DNA from: Ulota crispa
Taxonomy: Eukaryota > Streptophyta > Bryopsida > Orthotrichales > Orthotrichaceae
Assembly: GCA_963920765.1 (NCBI GenBank)
Contig: OY987247.1
Location: 3,286,001 to 3,350,000, forward strand
DNA: 64,000 nt
Reading direction: 5' to 3'
In this document: positions 46,671 to 58,154 of the stretch, piece by piece
Position numbering within the stretch: position 1 is the stretch's first letter
Layout: each line of letters begins with the position of its first letter
Notes under the pieces: model-generated
Database searches by the model: none
Seen by the model: only the letters and a program-made list of their open reading frames with translations
What the model was told of the DNA's origin: nothing
Translations under genes and position numbers: made by a program

Positions 46671-46925
46671 TTAGCAAATTTTTGCCTAAATCTCACCCTA
46701 AAAGTCCCTTGGCAACTGTTACACTAAGAAATTTGTGTGAAATTTTGGATGAAATTGCCAAATCCCTCTTGGAAAAAAATCCCAATTTGCTAGATTTTGG
46801 ATGAAAAATAGCTTATATTAGCAATTTATTGGATGAACTTTCATATATCATTCATTTGTTCCAATTTTAGACAAATTTTTCTTACTTGCTTGCATTCTAG
46901 GATGCAGGTTGCTATGCCCCGACAA
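46671..46925 (-). repeat. Dispersed inverted copy of the 37.6-kb repeat unit
   Basis: It runs from GCAAATTTTTGCCTAAATCT through 'ttggatgaaattgccaaatccctctt' to 'cttacttgcttgcattctaggatgcaggttg', the reverse order of the tandem unit at 37611-39340. Confidence 0.6.
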
Positions 46926-46989
46926 AAACCAAAATTAAATGCGGAACACAACTAATACAGATGGATAGACACCCCTTACGTATATGCTT

Positions 46990-47400
46990 AGTATATGCAC
47001 CTGTTGTACCAACGGGTGCAATAGCAATTTTATTACAAAATGTGGCCAATTAAGAAAAATTGCAACTCTCAAATGCTAGCAACTTGATTCATTTATAACT
47101 TTTGTACTTTTTATTTTGTTCAAATTCTATACTTTTGTTAAACTTATACTCTACCCGTTGTACCAATGGGTCGATAGGTGATGCATCAATTCTATGCCAC
47201 ATCACCCCTATCCATGTGCCCCCTATCCATGTTCCCCTATCTCCGTGCCTCTATCCCTATGCCCCTTATCCCCATGCCCTATAACCCCATGCTTCCCTAT
47301 TCCATGCCTCCTACCCTTGAGCCCCGTATTTTAATTTATTTATTCCATTTATTAATTTAGTTAAACTTGTATTCCACTATATTTTACTTTACATCCAATA
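46990..47400 (+). repeat. Partial copy of the 47.5-48.5 kb foldback arm, with minisatellite
   Basis: It contains TTGTACCAATGGGT, GCCACATCACC and, from about 47195 to 47330, a degenerate minisatellite of CCCTATCCCCATGCC-like units, in the same order as the right arm of the foldback that follows. Confidence 0.65.
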
Positions 47401-47542
47401 TGGGATTCTTTTATATATATGATGATGATGAGATATAAAAAATAGGTTGTATTCTATTCTTGGTTGTGTTCTCCTATTTATAGAAAACTTTGTATTATAT
47501 TATTTATAATGATATGTGTATATATATATATCTATATTAATA

Positions 47543-48535
47543 ATTGAATATGAGGCGGTGGTTGCACTTGACGGTTCCATGGGCGAGGAGGACAATTCTA
47601 CAAAATCCATCTCTAATTCCACCTCAAAAATAAGCAAAGTCTAAGTTTTGCAAAGTTCATCTTTAGTTCCACCTAAAAAATAGAGTAGAGTACAAGTTTA
47701 AGTAAAGTTATGAATGGAATAAAGTAAAACCAGGGCATACAGATAGGGGGCATGGGGATAGGGGATGATGTGGTATGAGATAGATAGGGAGGCATGGAAA
47801 TAAGATGGCTATTGCAACAATTTGTTTACTGCAAGGATATATTTGTTGCCTCTATTGGTACAACAGGTACATAAACTAGTATATATATACTCGTATACTT
47901 GTATACATATCCGTTGTACCAATGGGTTGATAGGACAAAGCATCAACTCTATGCCACATCACCCCCTATGCCACAACACCCTTGTTCCCATGCCCTTTAT
48001 CCGTGTGCTCCCCTATCCTTGTGCCTCCCTATCCTTATGCTTCCCTATCCCTATGGCCCCCTATCCCTATGCCCTTCTATCCATGTGACCCCCTATTCCC
48101 GTGCCTTCCTATCCCCATGCCCTCCTATCCCCATGCCTTATGTCCCCATGCCCCCCAAATTTTACTATATTCCATTTATAACACCATATTTGTTATAATG
48201 AGAGAATGGGGACCTCTCAAAATAAATTTGTTACATTTTGACCAAAATCATCAATTTCCATCCAAAATCACCGATTTCCATTAAAATGAGAGATTTCAGC
48301 TCAAATTGAGCTAAATTGACCTAAAACCTTTCATCGAATTAACATAATTTTTTGAATTTTAGGTATTTTACCTCTCATTTCATTGGAATACTCTCATTAT
48401 AACAAATATGTTGTTTTATAACTTTAGTTAAACTTGAATTCTACTCTATTTTTAAGTGGAATTAAAAATAAACTTTGCAGAATTGTCCTCCCCACCTATA
48501 GAACTCTTGAATGCGACCACCGCCGCCTATTCAAT
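47543..48535. mobile_element. Foldback element carrying CCCTATCCCCATGCC minisatellite, 1 kb
   Basis: The left arm starts ATTGAATATGAGGCGGTGGT and the right arm ends with the inverse (CACCGCCGCCTATTCAAT). Shared inner blocks are GAGGACAATTCT, 'tctaattccacct', the minisatellite and GATGTGGCATAG. The right arm is longer because of minisatellite expansion (about 47955-48160) and a nested MITE (48185-48410). Its His-Pro-Tyr-rich open frames come from the minisatellite. Confidence 0.75.
48185..48410. mobile_element. Nested MITE with CATATTTGTTATAATGAGAG ends, 226 bp
   Basis: The 20-bp left end CATATTTGTTATAATGAGAG is matched by a nearly exact inverse at the right, and a second 'aaaatgagagatttc' block lies inside. 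It interrupts the right arm of the surrounding foldback. The superfamily is unclear because the target duplication is ambiguous. Confidence 0.8.
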
Positions 48536-49175
48536 TTCAACAATGAAGTCAACAATAACAGATATATTGACTAGCAACATTTTAGACAAAAATTTGGGTC
48601 ATGAAATCACACATGAAGAAGAGCAAACACCTATCTAAAGCTTCAATCTTAGTTGATTTTGAAAAATCAATTGGCATTTCAAGCCCTTTATATTATAATA
48701 TTGAGTATGAATGTAGAAGCTATTATTCATCAAATTGTAGTATTGCGTAAAAATATAATTGGTTACCATACAAGTTGTTGCATTTTTGAAACAATCAAAT
48801 TTATACATACAAAGATATGTATTCAGTTGTATTAAATGTTTTTAATGTACTATAAGACAAATATCTAACAATTTTGTAGAATTATTCAGGTCATTATTTT
48901 TCCTTTCTTGGATGTCAAAAAGCCACTCTTTCAAATTTCTAAAGTGTCATATGTGCCGTCCTTTCAAAATTTTGGATGTCCTAGTTATTTTGTTGCAAGA
49001 ATGGTGATAGCAATTTAAATTATAAAAAGGTTCGCTTGAACATAAATCTTTCAACCACAGCATAACAAAGTAAATATATATAAAATTTATGTACACTTAT
49101 GCTGTTTTTGTTTTTCACATAAAACTAGCACCTTTTTTTAAAATAAAAGTGTTTAAAAAGTAGCGGCCCCGCATA
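48536..49175. other. AT-rich DNA, nothing recognised
   Basis: No gene or repeat structure is supported. Confidence 0.45.
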
Positions 49176-49319
49176 TGCTACAAGAAAAGCATGTCCTAAA
49201 TGATTACTTCATAACAACTGCAAATGTCCTAAATGACTATAATTGAATCATTATATAGTTGTTTAGGACATTTGTAGTTGTTGTTAACTAGTCATTTAAG
49301 CCACATTTTTCTTTTAGTG
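49176..49319. mobile_element. CACTA-type MITE, 144 bp
   Basis: The left end is TGCTACAAGAAAAGCATGTC (CACTA with two changes) and the right end the inverse, ACATTTTTCTTTTAGTG. The middle is palindromic (CAACTGCAAATGTCCTAAA and its complement). Confidence 0.7.
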
Positions 49320-49420
49320 ATAGCACACTACTTTACCACTATTTTTCAAGCACAGACTCTATTAATATAGAATACATGGTATAATGTGATTTTGAGTGAG
49401 AAGTCCTCTTGCAAAAAGTA

Positions 49421-49730
49421 GGGAAAATTTGATGGACACCCTTGAAGTTTGCAATATTTGTACAAATGCCCTTGGTTTTTCAAGAATTCCACAAATATCC
49501 TTGGACCATAATTTTCAAGCATTTGTTTTGTTATGCACGCCACTTCCTTCTCTCTTTGTGCTCACGCAAATACAAGAAAGAAGCACTAAGCGTACAAAAG
49601 GAGAAGAAAGTGTTGTGCATAACAAAATAAATGCTTGAAAATTATGGTCCAAGGTATTTGTGCAGTTTCTGAAAAACCAAGGTATTTGTATAACTATAGC
49701 AAACTTCAAGGGTATCCATCAAAATTTCCC
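49421..49730. mobile_element. Mutator-like foldback MITE with 9-bp TSD, 310 bp
   Basis: The ends are GGGAAAATTTGATGGACACC and its inverse, and the arms pair almost to the centre. The flanks are CAAAAAGTA and TAAAAAGTA, a 9-bp duplication with one mismatch, as in Mutator-like elements. Open frames on both strands mirror each other because of the palindrome. Confidence 0.75.
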
Positions 49731-49739
49731 TAAAAAGTA

Positions 49740-52484
49740 ATAAGGTAGGAGGCTTGTGAATGGGCCATCCAAGCAAAAGTGCGTTTCTGTGGAAAAATTA
49801 GGGCAACTTGGTAAAATGGAAATATTTTCGGTAGAAAGCCAAAGAAGAGACAGTTTTGTGGCCATTTAATTTGGAATTTTTTGAGTTAGTATGAATTAAC
49901 TACAATTTATCAAAGCAACAGGTGCATAGGTAGCTATTCTTGATCATAGGTGGTAGCATTCATGATGCAAAGACTGCTTGTAAATGGAACACATGAGTCC
50001 TAAAAGCAACCACTACAAAGCTAAGGATGCTCCAATAAGGCTCTTAAAGTGTGCAGGCACCTATTCCATATTCTAATACTCAAATCATGATTGAGAACAA
50101 GTTTTCATTTATTTTAATATGACATATATCTATATTTTACTAAAAGACAAATCTGAATACAATTAGTACAATTTCTGAACATAGAAAATGTGACATATTT
50201 AAAAATCTCTATGCTTTTTTTTGTGACCCTTACATGATTGGTTCAAAATGCCTAATCCAAATTATAGCCTCCTACCTTACTCCGAGCTAGATAGGCCATC
50301 ACCACGCAAGAGTTGTTCATGCATTTTTTTGCTTCTAAAAGTTTCTTAAATTCATTGATCAAGCATATGTGCAAGCCTAAGGTACAAAAATTAGGTTTTT
50401 AAAACATGTAAGGTCAATAACAAAAGCATATCCATATTTTGGAGTTGGTCAATTTTGTCTCTTTCTATGGCATCAAAAAAAAAATGAGGATTTGGAATCC
50501 TTATATAAATTTAGAATTTCCAAACTCATTCTTTCGGTGGTAAATTTCTCATCAAAGTTTTAAAAACCTAACCGGCTTTGTGCTTAGTGAATGTATGAGC
50601 TTTTCCACCGAGTCCACATTTAGTTTGAGGAGATTACAAACTCCAATACTAAAATCATGAAATAATTGAATCAATAATGATTATTGACATGGAATTAATA
50701 ACAATTACTAAAATTTAGTAAGATATTGAGTATGGTCATGGATTAGCATTCCCTAAATTCATTGTGGCATCACTAACAATATCTACATTCTATCTTACTT
50801 CACCTTGTTATAACTAATTCTGGCCGGGGTGGATAACTTAACGCATTTTAGATTTGACGTGCGGCATAATATAGAGAGGGGTTTATTTGTTTGAAGTAAT
50901 AATTATAAAAAATTACAACTAAGAAAGGGTTTATTCAAATGGCAAAATTGAGTATAAGTAATATAGGTAAGTTTTAAACATGCCTCATTATTATTTTTAC
51001 AAGTAATTAAGGGCCAGTATCGTGGTGTATCCTATGGTCCTACTGTATTTTTGGTGGATATAGGGTATCTAATGTTCCAATGAAGGTGCCAAGTGTTGGG
51101 TGATGAAAAATGAGGGCAACGAATGTGGATGTATGGTCAGGGTCTACTTCACTTTTGGATCAAGGTTTTGTTGCTTGGTGTTAGAGTGCACATTCTAGCC
51201 TTCCATATTTTAGCTTGTTTCATTTGGCTTGTGCACAATAGGATTTTCTTAATACATACATGTAAACGGAGTTCATTCACAATGCTTTGTCTCTTAGTTG
51301 GTTTATTCTTGAATTTTTGGTGTGAAGAGGCATTTCTAATTGCATTATATATTTCCATGAAGGATTTTATCTTTGTCTTGAAATTACTTATGAAACCATA
51401 GTGCATTCATAGCCTAACCCCTAAAGCCTAAATTGTCAAATTACTTAACAATTCAAAATTTTCAATTATAAAAAATATAACCTTAGAGAAAAAAAATTGC
51501 TTAGCCCTTATAAGTAATTGAAGAGTGCCTTAAAATTGGCCATTTGACACAGTTATATAATTATAGAGACCCTTTTATTTGACCGAAGGAACTAAATAGC
51601 CCCCTATATATTACCCCCTCGCTGCACATGGGGTACCCAACATACAAAGAGTGATCCACCCAAGAATTCTGGCCAATTTTTTGGCCAATTTTTGAGAAAA
51701 ATATATGTGTAACTTTGCTCTAGCTCTTGAGAAAGAAGGTGTTATATAGGCAAAAAAGTTACAAAAATTTCTCCACACGTAGTTTACCCTATTGTCATTG
51801 GGTCTTAGACAAAAAATCAACAAAGAAATAGTTGTAATATATCAAATGACATGGTTATGGTCTCATCTGAAAGATAATCAAGTCAAGGTTTTGTATCAAG
51901 TTCCAAATTCCTAAATGAGTGAAGTATGAGTTAGTTATCAAGGTTTCAATGAGGTAAGGTCAAGATTTAGTTCAATTTTGAAATTGCCCTATTATCACTT
52001 CCTTAGAGGTTTTCATTGTCATACATGATAATATTTTGTCATTTTCATCTTTGGACTTCTTCCTTTCCTTGACCTCCGTGGGCATCCATAAGTGCTAACT
52101 TAATTGACAATTTTCATTTATCTTTGGTATCTTGCAACTAACATTGCTATAGCTAAGACGTTGGGGTAATAAATTGTATATCTAACTAAGGTCTTCATAG
52201 TTAATACATTATATCTTTTGCAAATTTTGGTCAAATGGAACAAAAAGTGCACTCCTAGTAAAGGACTCTAAGACATTTCTTGTAATACTTGTAAACTTGA
52301 ATTTGAAACTAAACCCTAAAAGACATGAATTTTTGAAGATAGAAAATGATAATAAGAACGGAGTGATAATATGGTAAACTACTTAACTACTTGTAAGTCA
52401 TTTGCATATTTTTGCAGTATCAAGAAAGTCTAAATTTTATTTTAGGGGCAATACAAAGTGTACAAGGTCTTTAACAATCAAGAG
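49740..52484. other. AT-rich DNA, no gene; one unpaired TTAA-type end
   Basis: CTAACCCCTAAAGCCTAAAT at about 51416 resembles a TTAA-type end but has no partner. The open frame at 51123-51401 (plus) is discussed under rejected items. Confidence 0.4.
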
Positions 52485-53462
52485 CTAAAGATGAGTTACA
52501 GGATCATATGTTTTTTCAAAAATTGACCAATATTTGAAGTCACATAATAATTCTACGTTCCTTACTTGATCTGGCCCATCAAGATTGTAACTAAAATTAC
52601 AAGCAAAGCTTGCCACAATATGATAATTTGGATATTTCTTTTGGAGTAGTATACCTTTGTAGAATAAAATGTCTAAACTCGTTTCAAGCCACCATACTAA
52701 ATCTTTGAACTTCTTAGGCCTCTCCATGACCAACTAAAAAACCCCAAAGATAGTATGCATCAAATTATGGACGTTAAAAATTAGAATTCAAACAAAATAT
52801 GAATTGATTATACAAATATAATAACAAAATACATAATAATAGGGGACCAAATTTGTTTGCAAGTATGCAAATGTTATTCTCCTAAGAATATTGTTTGAAA
52901 CAATTTTTTCATCCTTGCATCAAGTTAGAATAGATGCTCCATGATCCAAGTTATAAAGTTCAAAGTTCAAACCAATGTAGTACGTTCTTTATAATAAGCT
53001 ACTTCAATGTTACAAGTTTTCAAGACAATGATTAAGTAAGTAATTTAATTCACATGAAGTCCAATTGCCCAAGGCCTCATCAAGCTTTGAACCAAGCTCC
53101 ATCTTTGGAGAGGTCAAGAGCATGATTATCCAAGAGCCCACCTTGTGAGAATATGTTTTATCTTTTCAATTTTAGCTATAAATCTCTCAAATGTTCTATG
53201 CATAGTTCTCACATCATTGCACATCTTAATCCATTCATGTGCCAAGGCTTGTAGTGTACTCACAAATGATGACATGCCTAAATACTCTTTGAATGTCTTG
53301 ATACTCCTTTTATGCTTGCAATCATATGTGTACTCCATTGTCCTTGCCCTCAACACCTATTTAACAATACCTTCTTGACAAATGGCCCTTTTGCCTTGTT
53401 CTATTAGGAAGGTCTTATCTAAATTACCTAAACACTCCAACATGCCAATGAACATAATGGTT
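52485..53462 (-). other. Decayed coding-like remnant, unidentified
   Basis: On the minus strand one frame runs from about 53460 (MFIGMLECLGNLDKTF) to 53126 (…ERFIAKIEKIKHIL) with a single in-frame stop, and a second open frame lies at 52485-52733 (KFKDLVWWLETSLDILFYKG). The amino-acid composition is protein-like, unlike the repeat artefacts elsewhere. I recognise no family. It could be a relic of a transposon protein or a chance run. Confidence 0.25.
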
Positions 53463-54266
53463 ATTAAGCAAGAGAATAGTTAGGAGGGAATAATAGCTAG
53501 CAAGGATGAGGGACACTTACATTGTTTTTTAGAATGATCAAAATGACTTTTTTATAATTTCTTGAGTCTCACAAGAATTACTTTTCATGTCTTTGGATGT
53601 TGTAATACAAATAAACTTCAAATGACACCAAATTGATATTGGTTAATTGCTTTTGGTAGTCAATATAATGCTTATAATGTATGCACATGTCTTCATGTGT
53701 ACTTGATGTAGGATACATACATGTTCATACTTCTATTTGAAATACTGTACATCACATTACTTGTCAGTTTCTACATGAAAAAAGTGCTCATGAAAGTGAT
53801 AAATTTTAGATATTTTTTTTGTAACACTTAAATTAATAAGAACGTTTTTTTAGCTGAAACAAATGGCATGCCAAATAGTGGGGGTTTTGATCAAAATTTA
53901 TTTATTTGTCTTTTTGGCACTTATAATCCATCTTTTATATACAACCTCCTTATTTCTGATGTTGTAAACATTTGAGAAGTTTTTTGTATTTGAATTTTGG
54001 TTATCAGTTCCAATTTTTATTCACAAACTTTTGAAAACAGTTGTTTTTTGTTTTTTTTGTTTTTTTTTAAATTTAAATTTATAGGCAATAAAGTTTTGAC
54101 CTTGATATGTTTATGCAATACCATTGAAAATGCCATTTAATCTAGTTGCAATTCATTGTGTTTGCAATTTTAGCATCTAAGAGACCAAGAGACTATTTTT
54201 TATATTTCAGCCCATTCAATTTTTATTCCGTGTCTATTGGGCTTTGTATCCCAAGTATGAGATGGA
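53463..54266. other. AT-rich DNA, nothing recognised
   Basis: No gene, terminal repeats or arrays are supported. Confidence 0.45.
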
Positions 54267-54677
54267 GGGAATTGATATGCGTACCACACCTTCTTGACTA
54301 TCTCACCACATCCTAGGGTAAATTTTAGATTTCTACCATCAAAAAGCTGAATTTGAGAATTTGGAATTCAAATTTGAACTAAAAGACCATGATTTTGTTT
54401 AGAATCACAAAAAAAGTTCTAATTGAACAACACCCAATGAAAAAGCTTATTTTTTTTATAAACAAAAGTAAAAGTTATACTTTTCCCTTGAGCTAAGCTT
54501 TTTCATTGGGTGTTGTTCAATTACAACATATTTTTATGGTTCTAAACAAAATCTAGGTCTCTAAGTCCAAATCTGAATTCCAAATTCTCAAATTCAGCAT
54601 TTTGATGGTAGAAATCTAAAATTTACCCCAAGGTGTGGTGGGATAGTCAAGAAGGTGTGGTGCGCATATCAATTCCC
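54267..54677. mobile_element. hAT/P-like MITE, GGGAATTG family, 411 bp
   Basis: The ends are GGGAATTGATATGCGTACCA and an inverse match, followed by a longer inverted block (CACACCTTCTTGACTATC). The flanks are GAGATGGA and, after one extra T, AAGATGGA, consistent with an 8-bp target duplication. It lacks the tandem arrays of its relatives. Confidence 0.8.
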
Positions 54678-54918
54678 TAAGATGGAGTCTTATAAAATGA
54701 TTCATACTAATAATCAAAATCCACCATCAATTACTATCGATAGTAAACCAAATTACCAAAATGTGGGAATGTAGATAACAAATAGAATGTCAAAGACAAA
54801 GACATAGCAACACAACTCATAAAAACAAACCACTTTTAAATACACTAACAAAGAACTACAAAATAAACATAATGCACAATTTAGTTTTATGTTGCTAATT
54901 TTTAAAAATCCCTATATA

Positions 54919-55028
54919 CACTAGTAGCATAACAAAAAACTATTGTGTTCACAATGATTAAACAATTACTAAAATGAGTCATTGAGGACAAATTTTCAAT
55001 CATTGTGAACATGATTTTCTTGGTAGTA
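54919..55028. mobile_element. CACTA-like short MITE, 110 bp
   Basis: The left end CACTAGTAGCATAACAAAAA pairs with a right end finishing GATTTTCTTGGTAGTA. Inner arms TGTTCACAATGATT and AATCATTGTGAACA are perfectly complementary. The interval 55029-55580 holds nothing else I recognise. Confidence 0.55.
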
Positions 55029-55579
55029 TAGAAAAAGTAAACAATTATTATTGCTAACACAATTGATTTATAATTAATCCAAACCACATCTTGCCTAGGC
55101 TCTATCTGTATTTTAACACCCCCTTGAGGGTGTACCAAGACATGTATAGAGAGTTAGGACTTTCTGCAATTGAAATAAAACTCTCAAATGTTCAAAATGA
55201 AACACTAAACATATTACTACGCACATTATTTCAGTTATTTGATTATATTATTCTACAGTTAATGTTGAAGCATCCATTATCTCTTGTAACAAAATTGTAT
55301 GTTATGCTAGTATAATTTATTTTATTTTTTTTCTTTGTGTATAGTAAAAATTGAAATTGAAAATTGACATTAAGATTTTGCAATTGGAATAAAATCACTT
55401 GAATATGTTTATTAAAAAAAAGTAAATATAGTAGATTTTATGCTTGATTGATTTCATTTCAAGTTGAAATCTATATACAATTGATCAATTGAACAATTCT
55501 ACATGAATAAACATGTGGTTTCAACTATAAATGTTTTATGATTGTCATCATATATTTGCTAGTTACAAAATAAAATGGT

Positions 55580-56101
55580 TCATTCTTCTTTTTCTTCGTC
55601 CTCTTCTTCCTCGTCTTCTTCCTCTTCTTCTTCCTCTTCTTCTTTTTCTTCTTCTCTCTTCCTCTTCTTATTTCTTGCTTTTTCCTCTTCATGTTTCTTC
55701 TTTTCTTCATGGCAAATACTATCATTACATGTGTCACAACACGCTTTGTCAAGCATTGCAATTGTTAAAGAGAGGTTGGAACCTGACCACAAGTCATTCA
55801 AGAAGACATCCCATTCAGGTGGAAAATAATGTGGACCTTGACTACTAAAGCCAAGAATGTTTGCTGCCTGGTAGTAAAAGAGCCATTGAAGTTTGCAATT
55901 GGTGCATGCCGTCCTAAATGGATTACAAATCCTACAAGCAACCAACACACGTGGATTGAGTAGGTTCAAAAGTTGTGCAACATGCGTGCTTGTAATATTT
56001 GGACTCTTTTCCATCCAAGGAATAAGAATGTTCTTTGCCCTATTAAACATGAATGGCACGGTTGTGTTGATCAAAAGTGCATGATGCCCATGAGAGGCCA
56101 T
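55580..56101 (-). CDS. Hypothetical protein, 173 codons, Cys-rich with Lys/Glu-rich tail
   Basis: The ATG at 56101 begins MASHGHHALLINTTVPFMFN. The frame continues with a Cys-rich middle (CRICNPFRTACTNCK, about residues 57-71, and CCDTCNDSICHEEKKK, about 121-136) and ends in a highly charged Lys/Arg/Glu run. The tail is encoded by a TTC/TCC-rich microsatellite on the plus strand, so the last 45 residues or so may be fortuitous. The spaced C-x2-C pairs could bind metal, but I know of no family with this pattern. No promoter, intron or polyadenylation evidence is visible, and it stands alone among transposons. It is either a real lineage-specific gene, a piece of a transposon gene, or a chance frame. 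It is the longest Met-initiated frame in the 13-64 kb part that is not explained by tandem repeats. Confidence 0.4.
   Translation of the reverse strand: MASHGHHALLINTTVPFMFNRAKNILIPWMEKSPNITSTHVAQLLNLLNPRVLVACRICNPFRTACTNCKLQWLFYYQAANILGFSSQGPHYFPPEWDVFLNDLWSGSNLSLTIAMLDKACCDTCNDSICHEEKKKHEEEKARNKKRKREEEKEEEEEEEEEDEEEEDEEKEE
55584..55672. repeat. TTC/TCC-rich microsatellite
   Basis: An imperfect CTT/CCT triplet run that encodes the acidic tail of the minus-strand frame and Ser- or Leu-rich frames on the plus strand. Confidence 0.9.
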
Positions 56102-57495
56102 TTATACTAGCTTGTACTTTTTTCCAAAATAGTTGAATTTGAACCAATGTTTACTTGACGAATTCAAATAAAGACTTATGAAATCTATGAAGGAGCTTGT
56201 CCAAAATATAATACAAATTGGAGTAGAATAATGCCTTTAATATCAAATTGATCTCCTATTTATACATGATTGAAAAATAATGCTTTTACATTAGAGAAAT
56301 GAACTTTTACTTTGACCTGGTAAGATTTTACTTTAATTGTGCTTTTCTTTCCCTCTCACTTTTACATTTTATTTTGTTTGAACTTTCATGGTGGATTCTT
56401 ATTTTGAGTTTTTGCATATGAGCTTAAAAAACAGTACTTTTAAATTTGACCCAAAGCTTCTATAAAATAATTCAAATTACAGACTACGCTCCTGAATATA
56501 CATTCATATGCTTTAGAAGTTACTAGAATAATTTAATGAAGCCAGATTTGGGCAAATGCAAGCTAAGGGTGACCATTTCTGGCAAAAAAATGTCCTTTTT
56601 TAAGTACAAAATGGAGTGTTTTTGTGTTCCCAATGAGAATTCTCCCTCTTCTCAATGAGAGTTCCAAATTCCAAAGGTTGACCACCCTAGTTTATGCCAT
56701 TCTAAGACACTTAAGTAAAGAAAAAAACTAAAAAAAATGATTCAACTTAGAGAAATCAATCCTCAAAAAATTTAGTCATTCAAAAGCACATAAAAGTCCT
56801 TTTCTCCAAAATGTAAATTATATTCATTGAAATTATATTCCAAAATGTAATCATCCCAATCCTCCAATAATAATGCCAAAAGATTGTGCTCATATTATGA
56901 GTTTACATATCAATTCAAGAGTCATTTTTAGCAAGAAAAAGCATTGTGATAGTTTTAGGAGCTATGTTCAAAAGTCCTTTTCTCTTATCACATTAGAGAT
57001 ATATACATTATTTTGGTGAAAATTGGATCATCAACAAGTCTACTTTCAAAATATGAGTCCTTTCTCTCTTAGAAACTTCATTTTTCAATAAACCTAAATC
57101 CATTTGCTAAAAAAACCCTTCATTTTTGCCCTTGTGACACACATAGTAATCACCCTTAGCTTGCATCCTCCCTTTTACCTTTGAGCACATTCACCAATGT
57201 CATCTTTTTGGTTACAAAATCCAGGTTATTAATATAAATTTAGTTTTATGCTTGGTACCGATGTTCACAACTGTGGATAAATCCAGTAAATGAGTACACC
57301 AAGTTTTTATGAGTAATGTTGAATTTGAAAAAAAATATCAAATTTACCAAAGCCACCTGAGTTTATGATGAAAATTGAAAACCATAATGAGATCATTGCT
57401 TGATTCCATTTAGTTTTTGCGGAATTTCTAAGCGTCCCTAGGTATTTATCCTCCTCTCAAATGGAGGCATCGACTACTGTTGTTTGTTTTTATAA
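56102..57495. other. AT-rich DNA, nothing recognised
   Basis: No gene, terminal repeats or arrays are supported in this stretch. Confidence 0.45.
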
Positions 57496-58154
57496 GGGAA
57501 TTGATATGTGCACACCGAGGGTCGATATTTGCACACCGGGGGCCGATATTTGCACACCAGGGTCGATATTTGCACATCGGGGGTTGATATTTGCACATTG
57601 GGGGTTGATATTTGCACATCGGGGGTTGATATTTGCACATCGGGGGTTGATATTTGCACATCGGGGGTTGATATTTGCACATCGGGGGTTGATATTTGCA
57701 CATTGGGGGTTGATATTTGCACATCGGGGGTTGATATTTGCACATCGGGGGTTGATATTTGCACATCGGGGGTTGATATTTGCATACCACCCCCCTCCCC
57801 CCCTCCCGGGAAGTAAATTATAGATTTCTATCATCAAAAGTTCAATCTCAGAATTTTGAATTCTGATTTGGACTTAGAGACCATGATTTACTCTAGAATC
57901 ATAAAAAGGTTGTAATTGAACAACACTCAGTGAAAAAGCTTAGCTAGAGGAAAAAGTGTTACTTTTACTTTTGTTTGTAAAAAAATATAAGCTTCTTCAT
58001 TGGATGTTGTTCAATTGCAACTATTTTTTATGGTTTTAGAGAAAATCATGGTCTCTAAATCCAAATCTGAATCCAAAATTTTGAAATTCAACTTTTTGAT
58101 GGTACAAATCTATAATTGCAAATATCAACCCCCGGTGTGCAGATATCAATTCCA
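57496..58154. mobile_element. hAT/P-like MITE, GGGAATTG family, 659 bp
   Basis: The left end is GGGAATTGATATGTGCACAC and the right end GTGTGCAGATATCAATTCC. The target duplication is eroded (TTTTATAA against TTACTTAA). The interior 'accatgatttaSTctagaa' and 'gtaattgaacaacac' blocks match the other members. A 21-bp array occupies the left end. The 315 bp after it hold nothing recognisable. Confidence 0.85.
57519..57782 (+). repeat. 21-bp tandem array, 13 copies
   Basis: Thirteen copies of GGGGGTTGATATTTGCACAT plus C lie between about 57519 and 57782 (GATATTT at 57524 through 57775). The unit is the element's left subterminal sequence. Frames on both strands stay open across it because 21 is a multiple of three; they are artefacts. 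Confidence 0.97.

Noticed and set aside
51123..51401. Possible Copia integrase-like fragment (FWCEEAF resembling the FGCEAF block)
   Set aside because: The match is a few residues only, in a Leu/Phe-rich frame without the expected neighbouring motifs or long terminal repeats.
57446..57837. Five overlapping open frames of 100-120 codons on both strands
   Set aside because: They arise from a 21-bp tandem array with no stop in several frames. The repeats encode different peptides in each frame, and none is favoured.
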